DNA of 5,510 nt from Planctomycetota bacterium (lineage in GTDB: Bacteria; Planctomycetota; GCA-002687715): assembly GCA_013213915.1 (NCBI GenBank), contig JABSRK010000250.1, positions 1 through 5,510 of the forward strand, in the 5' to 3' direction. The notes below the pieces were generated by a model that was not told the origin of the DNA, ran no database searches, and was given only the letters and a program-made list of their open reading frames with translations. This document shows, piece by piece, positions 1-5,087 of this stretch. The position numbers and the translations under genes were made by a program. Position 1 is the first letter of the stretch. Every line of letters begins with the position of its first letter.

Positions 1-998
1 TGCTGAAGGCGGAACGGGATGCGTTGGAAAAGGACCGCGACGAGGCTGACCAGACGCTGGTGGACCTCCGTGTCGCGAGCCGCGAGTTGGTCGCTGACCT
101 GACCGTATTGAGGGCGGAAGCAGAGAGCAGCAAGGAGCTCTATCTCGCCACCAGGACGCGACGGGACAAGGAAATTGAACAGGCCGGGACGCTGGAGACC
201 CGGAAGGCGGCAAGCGCAGCGTTGGCTGAAGAACTCGTCACATTGGAGAAGGATCTCGATCGCCAAACCAAGCGCAAGAAGACAGAAGAGGAGGCGCAGC
301 GGGACGAGGTGACGCGCGCGTTGCGAGTGAAGGGGCAAGTGGAGCTTGAGCAGCGAAACCTCGACGCCGAGGTGCTCAGCATGGAACGGGAGTGCGAGGA
401 CCTCGGCGGCAAGGGTCTGCGGCGGGATCTGATCGACCTGGAGAGTTCCTTGGTGGAAGCGCGGGCGACGCGCGATCGCATCGAACGGCGTGTTCGAGCC
501 GAAGAGCGCCTCCTCCATCGCTTCAGTACCGCGTTGACGGAAGCCACCGAGCTGGAGATCGGTCCCATCAAGGACCAGGTCGAGGAGTGGCTGGCCCAGG
601 TGACCGAGGGGAGGTGGACACAGGTCGAGATGGACTCCCGTCTCGACGTGACCGGCCTCAAGGGCCCGGCCAGGACCATCCCGGGGGAAAAGGTGGGCAG
701 CGCCGGATTGCAGCAACTGATCCATGCCCTCATCCGTCTCGCGGTGGCGGTCACCATCCACAAGACCAAGAGCGCCGAGAATCCGGAGTTCCCCCCCGTC
801 GCGCTGGTGATGGACGAGTCGCAGAGCCACGTGAGCGAAAACAGGGTGATCCGGTTGGCCGGGATCTTCAATCGGCAGATCGAAGAACGCCGCGTGCAGG
901 TGATCGCGCTCTCCCACCGCAGGGACGAGTTCCAGGCCCTGGACGCCATGAACTACGACGTCGAGCGTCGGCGGGCCTACGACCCTGACGCCCTCTAG
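1..998 (+). CDS. SMC/Rad50-like coiled-coil ATPase, C-terminal part (5' end outside window)
   Basis: The frame is open from the left edge (first full codon at 3), so this is a fragment of 331 visible residues; the TTG at 24 is not a convincing start. Visible residues 1 to about 180 are almost entirely charged, Glu/Arg/Lys-rich coiled coil without a CxxC zinc hook. From about residue 184 an ATPase head follows. A degenerate ABC signature, SAGLQQ, is at residues 233-238. A Walker B strand, VALVMDES, has Asp271 and Glu272 (codons 813-818). A D-loop-like segment follows, then an H-loop, ALSHRRDEF, with His305 (codon 915-917). This order matches the C-terminal lobe of SMC, Rad50/SbcC and RecN-type ATPases, which act in DNA repair, chromosome maintenance or anti-phage defence. 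The Walker A half must lie upstream, so the subfamily and any partner nuclease cannot be told. The family assignment is good; the exact role is unknown. Confidence 0.85.
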   Translation, partial: LKAERDALEKDRDEADQTLVDLRVASRELVADLTVLRAEAESSKELYLATRTRRDKEIEQAGTLETRKAASAALAEELVTLEKDLDRQTKRKKTEEEAQRDEVTRALRVKGQVELEQRNLDAEVLSMERECEDLGGKGLRRDLIDLESSLVEARATRDRIERRVRAEERLLHRFSTALTEATELEIGPIKDQVEEWLAQVTEGRWTQVEMDSRLDVTGLKGPARTIPGEKVGSAGLQQLIHALIRLAVAVTIHKTKSAENPEFPPVALVMDESQSHVSENRVIRLAGIFNRQIEERRVQVIALSHRRDEFQALDAMNYDVERRRAYDPDAL

Positions 999-1110
999 TA
1001 TCCCGGCCGCGCAGCGGCAGGCGTGTCGCCGGGCCAGAGGTTATAGATGGTGCAGGGGCGGCCTCGTTCGTTGTGGATGAAGGCGGGGTGGAGTTGGCCG
1101 GGGAAAGGAC
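995..1110 (-). pseudogene. Possible 3' remnant of a minus-strand gene
   Basis: Most of this stretch (999-1110) is not covered by a plus-strand gene. Read on the minus strand it gives about 37 codons ending in TAG at 997-995. The translation contains HPAFIHNERGRPCTIYNLW and then PGDTP, a balanced composition unlike the Arg/Ser-rich translations typical of antisense frames here. Roughly three quarters or more of its codons end in G or C, as in the real genes of this window. No start codon with a ribosome-binding site is visible, and the frame upstream turns Arg-rich and runs antisense to the next gene. If real, it is a decayed C-terminal fragment whose stop overlaps the ATPase stop in the palindrome CTAG (995-998). 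I do not recognise its family. Chance is a serious alternative. Confidence 0.25.
1002..1033 (+). terminator. Possible hairpin after the ATPase gene
   Basis: Just after the stop at 998 two alternative GC-rich foldings are possible. One is GCCGC (1006-1010) with GCGGC (1014-1018) around a GCA loop. The other is CCCGGC (1002-1007) with GCCGGG (1028-1033). Neither is followed by a T-run, so this is not a classical intrinsic terminator. The same bases lie inside a coding-like stretch on the other strand, which weakens the call. Confidence 0.25.
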
Positions 1111-1155
1111 TGACAGGGGCGGCGGGGGATCGTCTACGCTCACGAGTGCCTGATT

Positions 1156-1160
1156 GGAGA
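1156..1160 (+). promoter_or_regulatory. Ribosome-binding site fixing the start at 1166
   Basis: GGAGA lies five bases before the ATG at 1166. It overlaps the TTG at 1154, so it cannot serve that codon, and this selects the ATG. Confidence 0.65.
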
Positions 1161-1165
1161 CACCC

Positions 1166-1828
1166 ATGACTTCGACTTGCATGCTCTTGACGGCGAGCCT
1201 CCTGACCGTCGTTCTGCCTTTTTCGGGCCCGGTGTCGCCGCCTTCTGCGCCCGATCACCAGTCGGCGGTCCGGGGACCGTTCAGCGTGGAACTCCCCGTC
1301 GCGGGACTGAAGCCCGAACATCAACCCGAACTGGAGAAGGTCCTCGGGCGGGCCTTCGGCCGCGACATCCTGGAACTCAAGTGCGCTCCGGGGCGACTGA
1401 GCTTCTACTTCGGGGGAAAGGGCCCCAAGTCGCTGCTTCGCCTCAGCGACCTGAAGGCAGCCCTCTCCCAGACGGGGCTCAAGTTGGACCGCCGATCCTG
1501 GATCCTCATGGAGCAGGAGGTCGGTCTCTACGTCTCCGCCGCCGAGGGGATCGGTGACGGCGCCCTGAAGAAGCTCCTCGAGGGCATCGGTGACGCCCAG
1601 GTCGAGGTTCTCGGGATGCTGTTGGACGGAAGCCGGGCGTGCGTCGTCGTGGAACTCGACGGCGAGCTCGCCTTCGACCGCTTGGAAAAGGCGCTGGGAA
1701 GCGGGACCGTCGCCATCACGAATCTCGCCTGGGGACACTGGAAGTACGGCTGGGGCATCACCGGCGAGGGCGACCACGGCCACCGTCATCGGGTCGGCGC
1801 GCGCCTGAAGGTCAAAGACAAGAAGTAG
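1166..1828 (+). CDS. Exported two-domain alpha/beta protein of unknown function (HMA-like fold suggested)
   Basis: 220 residues, starting at ATG 1166 with GGAGA five bases upstream. Residues 5-19 form a hydrophobic stretch followed by a Pro/Ser-rich linker (about 20-38), which looks like a signal peptide or N-terminal anchor. The n-region lacks Lys/Arg, which is unusual. The rest appears to be two similar halves, about 39-112 and 119-189. Each has the apparent order strand, helix, strand-hairpin, helix, strand (for example FSVELPVAGL then ELEKVLGRAF; VGLYVSAAEG then ALKKLLEGI). This suits a ferredoxin-like, heavy-metal-associated (HMA) type fold, but no CxxC metal site is present. The C-terminus is Trp/Gly/His-rich (DHGHRH, 203-208), which could bind metal. 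The cysteine synthase gene begins 101 bp downstream. Coding by this strand is well supported; the fold and any metal role are inference. Confidence 0.7.
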   Translation: MTSTCMLLTASLLTVVLPFSGPVSPPSAPDHQSAVRGPFSVELPVAGLKPEHQPELEKVLGRAFGRDILELKCAPGRLSFYFGGKGPKSLLRLSDLKAALSQTGLKLDRRSWILMEQEVGLYVSAAEGIGDGALKKLLEGIGDAQVEVLGMLLDGSRACVVVELDGELAFDRLEKALGSGTVAITNLAWGHWKYGWGITGEGDHGHRHRVGARLKVKDKK

Positions 1829-1866
1829 GTGATAGCCGGTGTAATTCTGGGTGCGCGCTGACCAGA

Positions 1867-1872
1867 TATGAT
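1867..1872 (+). promoter_or_regulatory. Weak -10-like element upstream of the cysteine synthase gene
   Basis: TATGAT matches five of six bases of the sigma70-type -10 consensus and lies in the 101-bp gap, 57 bases before the ATG at 1930. At the expected distance upstream there is only TTCTGG or similar, a poor -35. In a GC-rich genome an AT-rich hexamer in a gap is suggestive but no more. Confidence 0.2.
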
Positions 1873-1929
1873 GCGCGATTGCGGGTGATGGACCCGCCAC
1901 GTGATCGAGGGACGACGGAGAGAAACGGG

Positions 1930-3006
1930 ATGTCCGAGATGCAAACGCGACAGACGGTTGGGCGGGGGAAGGTCTACGAGACGATTCTGGACACCATCGG
2001 GGACACGCCCTGTGTGCGCGTCAACAACATCGCTCCCGCGGGCGTGGAGATGTACGTCAAGGCCGAGTACTTCAACCCCGCGAGTTCTGTGAAGGACCGT
2101 CTCGCCATCAGCATCATCGAGGAAGCGGAGAAGAGCGGCGCGCTCAAGCCGGGGGAGACCGTGGTCGAGGCCACCAGCGGTAACACGGGGATCGGCCTGG
2201 CCATGGTCTGTGCCGCCAGGGGCTACCCCCTCATCGTGACCATGCCGGACAGCGCGTCTATCGAGCGGCGTCGCCTGATGCGCTTCTTCGGCGCCAAGGT
2301 GATCCTCACGCCGCGGACGGAGAAGGGCATCGGTGCATACAAGAAGGCCCAGGAGCTGGTGGCGGCCAACGGTTGGTTCTTGGCCGCCCAGTTCGAGACG
2401 GCGGCCAACGCCCTCGTTCACGAGAACACCACAGCCAGAGAAATCCTGGCCGACTTCGACGGCAAGGCCCTCGACTACTGGGTCTCCGGTTACGGCACCG
2501 GCGGCACGCTGACAGGCGTCGCACGGGTGCTGCGCGAGTCCAGACCAGAGACCCGTATCGTTCTCAGCGAACCGGACATCGCCCAGTTGATCGGAAGCGG
2601 TGAGGCGCAGGATCGCAGCGCCGACGGCTCACCCGCAGCGAGCCACACCGCGTTCGAGTCCCATCCCATTCAGGGATGGACGCCGGACTTCATCCCGCTG
2701 GTGTTGCAAGAGGCCATCGACCACAAGATGTTCGACGAGGTGTTGCCGGTGTCCGGCGCCGACGGCATTCACTGGTCACGCGAGCTGGCCTCCAAGGAGG
2801 GCATTCTCACGGGCATTTCGGGAGGCGCGTCCTTCGCCGCCGCCATGCAGGTGGCGGAACGCGCCGATCCGGGGGCCGTCATTCTCTGCATGCTGCCCGA
2901 TACGGGTGAGCGCTACCTGTCGACGCCCCTGTTCGAGGACATCGGTGAGGACATGGACGAGGAGGAGACGCGCCTGTCCCTGTCCACTCCCGGCTTCCAC
3001 ATGTAA
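1930..3006 (+). CDS. cysK: Cysteine synthase (O-acetylserine sulfhydrylase), long form
   Basis: This PLP enzyme of fold type II makes L-cysteine from O-acetyl-L-serine and sulfide in the cytoplasm, the last step of assimilatory cysteine synthesis. The ATG at 1930 is chosen because GGAG (1917-1920) precedes it by nine bases and the IGDTP motif (23-27) then sits near the N-terminus, as usual. Visible family marks are NPASSVKDR with the PLP lysine Lys55, the substrate loop TSGNTG (82-87), the phosphate-binding GTGGT (189-193), SEP (213-215), GISGGAS (295-301) and LPDTGERYLST (322-332). At 358 residues it is longer than typical CysK (about 310-320). The extra length is an insert around 225-245 before the IQGWTPDFIP segment (247-256), plus an acidic C-terminal tail (336-346). 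Assignment to the CysK/CysM family is firm. Preference for O-acetylserine over O-phosphoserine or thiosulfate cannot be read from the sequence. Confidence 0.92.
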   Translation: MSEMQTRQTVGRGKVYETILDTIGDTPCVRVNNIAPAGVEMYVKAEYFNPASSVKDRLAISIIEEAEKSGALKPGETVVEATSGNTGIGLAMVCAARGYPLIVTMPDSASIERRRLMRFFGAKVILTPRTEKGIGAYKKAQELVAANGWFLAAQFETAANALVHENTTAREILADFDGKALDYWVSGYGTGGTLTGVARVLRESRPETRIVLSEPDIAQLIGSGEAQDRSADGSPAASHTAFESHPIQGWTPDFIPLVLQEAIDHKMFDEVLPVSGADGIHWSRELASKEGILTGISGGASFAAAMQVAERADPGAVILCMLPDTGERYLSTPLFEDIGEDMDEEETRLSLSTPGFHM

Positions 3007-3055
3007 GGTTCTAGTTGCGGGGGAGCACAACCTGTAGAAGAGACTGAGGCTGATC

Positions 3056-3859
3056 ATGAATAGCAAGACGCACAGTAACCGTGGATTCTCTGGACGCCTG
3101 GTCGTCCTCGTTCTCGCTTTGCTGATGCTGCCGCCCGTGTTTGCCCAGGAGCGCCCCCGGGCCGAGGGCCGGGCGACCCTCGCAGCGTTGAAGCGCGCCA
3201 TCGAGCTGCTGCACGCGAAGAGCGAGAAGAAACACGTCATGACGCTGAAGGCGCTCTACGGGAAGATCGAGGACAGTCTCCGCGACAACCGTGGGCGCGA
3301 CGAGCACGAGCGTTCCCGTGGCGACGAGGAAGACAAGCGGAGGCGCTATGAGGCGGGTGCCGCCAAGATCAAGGAGGCGATTGAGTCCGGAAGGATCAGC
3401 CGTGAGGACGGGGAAAAGCGCCTGGTGGAGATGCGGCGCCGTATGTGGCCCGACGCGGACAGGGATCGCGGGGACCGCGAGCATGATGAGCGCGATCGTT
3501 CTCGCGACGACGAGGAACGCAAGCGGAGGCGCTATGAGGAGCGGGTCGCCAGGATCAAGAAGGCGATTGACGCCGGCGAGATCAGCCGCGAGGACGGGGA
3601 AAAGCGCCTGGCGTCGCTGCGGCGCGTGCTGGTGCCTGAAAAGTCCAAGGACCGCGGGGACCGTTCCCGCGGCGACGAGGAACGCAAGCGGAGGCGCTAT
3701 GAGGAGGGCGCAGCCAAGATCGAGGAGGCGATTGAGTCCGGGAAGATCAGCCGTGAGGACGGAAAGAAGCGTCTGGGAGGCTTGAAGCGGCGCCTGTGGC
3801 CCGACGCGGACAAGAAGAAGGGCGACGCCAGGAAGAAGGGCGACGCCAAGAGGAAGTGA
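3056..3859 (+). CDS. Exported, highly charged protein with three internal repeats
   Basis: 267 residues; the ATG at 3056 has GAGG (3046-3049) six bases upstream and starts 49 bp after the cysteine synthase stop. Residues 1-31 are a classical signal peptide: Lys/Arg n-region, hydrophobic core LVVLVLALLML, then PPVFAQ, with likely cleavage after Ala30 or Gln31. A helical region (about 38-78, Leu/Lys-rich) follows. Three repeats then start at residues 87, 149 and 204. Each has an Arg/Asp/Glu linker, a conserved KRRRYE, an amphipathic helix, the turn AIxxGxISREDG and a second helix ending in WP or VP. The helix, G-x-I-S-x-E-D, helix pattern resembles the SHOCT type of short helical hairpin, but I cannot confirm membership. 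The tail is KKGDARKKGDAKRK, strongly basic. It probably acts in the periplasm or outside the cell and may bind polyanions; function is unknown. Confidence 0.8.
   Translation: MNSKTHSNRGFSGRLVVLVLALLMLPPVFAQERPRAEGRATLAALKRAIELLHAKSEKKHVMTLKALYGKIEDSLRDNRGRDEHERSRGDEEDKRRRYEAGAAKIKEAIESGRISREDGEKRLVEMRRRMWPDADRDRGDREHDERDRSRDDEERKRRRYEERVARIKKAIDAGEISREDGEKRLASLRRVLVPEKSKDRGDRSRGDEERKRRRYEEGAAKIEEAIESGKISREDGKKRLGGLKRRLWPDADKKKGDARKKGDAKRK
3314..3811 (+). repeat. Three imperfect in-gene tandem repeats
   Basis: Units lie at about 3314-3460, 3500-3637 and 3665-3811. The 19-base core AAGCGGAGGCGCTATGAGG recurs exactly at 3335, 3521 and 3686, giving periods of 186 and 165 bp, both multiples of three. 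Units 2 and 3 share 34 identical bases (3508-3541 and 3673-3706). The body and WPDAD end of unit 3 instead resemble unit 1. Similarity at DNA level, not only protein level, points to fairly recent duplication or ongoing homogenisation. Confidence 0.88.
3815..3848 (+). repeat. Short 18-bp-period tandem repeat encoding the basic tail
   Basis: AAGAAGGGCGACGCCA occurs at 3815-3830 and again at 3833-3848, an 18-bp period encoding two K-K-G-D-A-[RK] units at the extreme C-terminus of the repeat protein. Confidence 0.75.
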
Positions 3860-3871
3860 GCGCGCGGTGAG

Positions 3872-3911
3872 CGCGGCCGCGGTGTCGACGGAGTCTCGTC
3901 ACCCGGCCGCG
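3872..3911. terminator. Imperfect hairpin between convergent genes, candidate bidirectional terminator
   Basis: Bases 3872-3879 (CGCGGCCG) pair with 3904-3911 (CGGCCGCG). After one bulged base, GGT (3881-3883) pairs with ACC (3901-3903). After a three-base bulge, GACG (3887-3890) pairs with CGTC (3897-3900), around the six-base loop GAGTCT. That gives 15 base pairs, mostly G-C. It lies 13 bases after the plus-strand stop and 25 bases beyond the minus-strand stop. No T-run follows on either side, so any termination would not be of the classical intrinsic type. Confidence 0.45.
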
Positions 3912-3936
3912 ACACAAGTAGGGATCGGTCCCCCGT

Positions 3937-4968
3937 CTATTTGACGCGCACCAGCTTCATGATGCGGCCCGAGACGTTCCAGTCCTGGACGTACAGGTTG
4001 CCGTCCTTGTCCCAGTAGGACCCGTGGGTGCCGCTGAAGACGCCCTCGATCCAGCGTTCCTGGGGCACGTTGAAGTTGACCCTCTGGCGGGGGTTCGGGT
4101 TGTGTCCGAGGACCGCCATGATGGTGTTGCTCTTGTTGAGGATGACCAGGCGCCCGTGCAGGTCCGGAACCGCCACGTGGTCCCCCTGGATGGCGACGGA
4201 CGTGGGCATGCCGAGTCCGGTGACCACCTCGGACATGTAGTTCCCGTCCAGGTCGTAGTGCAACAGGCGCCCCTTGGGGCGGTGATTGCGGTCGCAGATC
4301 AGCAAGCGAGGCGGCTTGTAGCGCGTGTCCAGGGTCATGCCGTGGGCGGTGTTGAGCTGTTTCAGCCCGTTGCCCTTGGTCCCGAAGTGCATCAGGTACT
4401 TGCCGGTCTTGTCGAACTTGAAGATGTGGTTGCTCGCGTAGCCGTCCGACAGAAAGATGTCGCCGTTGGGGGCGACCGTGATGGCGGTGGGGCTGAACTT
4501 CGCCAGCTTCAGGCCGGACTCCGCCGGGAAGGGCAGCCGCAGGACCACCTTGCCGTCGCTGGCGCGAAACTTGATCCCCTCGGCGTTGTTGTTGCGGGCT
4601 CCGTAGATGTACTCGACGCCGTCTTCCTCGCGGATCTCCACGTCGTGGATGTTCGTGTAGTCATCGCCGAGGAACGAGCGGATGACCTTCCCCTCGGGGG
4701 AGAACACGACGACGCCCTTGTTGGCGCTCGTGTAGATGCTGCCGGCCTTGTCGATGACCACACCCCCGTGGGTCGGTCCCAGGAGCGACTTTCCATCGGG
4801 CCCCAATCCCCAGCCGGGAACCGTATCGAAGGTCATCTTCCCGCACCCCATCCGCACCGGCGCGTTCGGATTGACCGCGACCACCGATCCCGAGATCCGT
4901 ACAGTGGCGCACCCGCCTTGGCCGACGACGGGCAACGACAGCACCAGCAGAGCGACGATCGATTTCAT
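3937..4968 (-). CDS. Exported NHL/six-bladed beta-propeller, peptidyl-hydroxyglycine amidating lyase-like
   Basis: 343 residues from the ATG at 4968, which directly begins a signal peptide (MKSIVALLVLSLPVVGQG) and has GTGAGA (4980-4975) six bases upstream. A 14-residue upstream extension is open but lacks a good ribosome site. The rest is a run of NHL-type blades with the pattern 'G-V/I-x-D-x-x-G-x-I/L-Y-V'. The central part, PTAITVAPNGDIFLSDGY (160-177) and then a TAHGM segment (207-211), reads closely like the PAL domain of animal peptidylglycine alpha-amidating monooxygenase. PAL binds catalytic zinc through three histidines, each at the start of a blade. Here PTHGGVVID (His67), TAHGMTLD (His209) and GTHGSYWD (His315) occupy such positions, and Tyr177 matches the PAL active-site tyrosine motif. 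No monooxygenase partner is nearby, so the substrate is unknown. Many bacterial relatives are only called NHL repeat proteins. The fold is confident; the enzyme activity is inference. Confidence 0.85.
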   Translation of the reverse strand: MKSIVALLVLSLPVVGQGGCATVRISGSVVAVNPNAPVRMGCGKMTFDTVPGWGLGPDGKSLLGPTHGGVVIDKAGSIYTSANKGVVVFSPEGKVIRSFLGDDYTNIHDVEIREEDGVEYIYGARNNNAEGIKFRASDGKVVLRLPFPAESGLKLAKFSPTAITVAPNGDIFLSDGYASNHIFKFDKTGKYLMHFGTKGNGLKQLNTAHGMTLDTRYKPPRLLICDRNHRPKGRLLHYDLDGNYMSEVVTGLGMPTSVAIQGDHVAVPDLHGRLVILNKSNTIMAVLGHNPNPRQRVNFNVPQERWIEGVFSGTHGSYWDKDGNLYVQDWNVSGRIMKLVRVK

Positions 4969-4974
4969 GGTTGA

Positions 4975-4980
4975 TCTCAC
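4975..4980 (-). promoter_or_regulatory. Probable ribosome-binding site for the propeller gene
   Basis: GTGAGA on the minus strand ends six bases before the ATG at 4968. A stronger AGGAG (4994-4990) lies further upstream. It abuts the in-frame ATG at 4989 with no spacer and is 21 bases from 4968, so neither placement is ideal. Confidence 0.4.
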
Positions 4981-5035
4981 GACAGGCATCTCCTGGGGGA
5001 AGGCCGCCATGTTACGTCGAGTCGCGAGATGGGGG

Positions 5036-5053
5036 GAGCCCGCGTCGCGGCTC
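5036..5053 (-). terminator. Small GC hairpin downstream of the rightmost gene
   Basis: On the minus strand GAGCC (5053-5049) pairs with GGCTC (5040-5036), with a possible two extra pairs inside. It starts 34 bases past the stop at 5088 and is followed by a C-run rather than a T-run. It may be a weak terminator separating this gene from the propeller gene, or an ordinary GC-rich coincidence. Confidence 0.25.
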
Positions 5054-5087
5054 AGGGGGAACTTGCGTGCAGGACGTTCGGGCGTCG

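Noticed and set aside
140..949. Open frame on the minus strand opposite the ATPase
   Set aside because: The product is Ser/Arg-rich with no motif, while the plus strand has ATPase head motifs in the correct order.
995..1900. Long open frame on the minus strand opposite the small exported protein gene
   Set aside because: Most of it is antisense to 1166-1828, which has a ribosome site, a hydrophobic leader and a sensible composition. No credible start is seen on the minus strand. Only the last 37 or so codons, outside that gene, look coding-like and are reported separately.
1639..1929. Upstream in-frame extension of the cysteine synthase
   Set aside because: It overlaps the preceding gene in another frame and is Arg-rich. 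The ATG at 1930 has a good ribosome site and gives the usual N-terminus.
3007..3055. Hairpin after the cysteine synthase (GTTG 3014-3017 with CAAC 3028-3031)
   Set aside because: Only four base pairs and no T-run, so it is not enough to call a terminator.
3314..3811. Could the repeats be a CRISPR array?
   Set aside because: There are only three units, with in-frame spacing that is a multiple of three, unit lengths well above CRISPR repeats, and the reading frame continues throughout.
4909..4911. Lipoprotein cysteine (Cys20) after the propeller signal peptide
   Set aside because: The preceding residues are Q-G-G rather than a lipobox such as L-[AS]-[GA], so lipidation is not supported.
4024..4974. 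Long open frame on the plus strand opposite the propeller gene
   Set aside because: It mirrors the propeller codons and yields a repetitive Val/Asp/Gly/Ala/His-rich product without domains. The minus-strand NHL blades and signal peptide are clearly the real gene.
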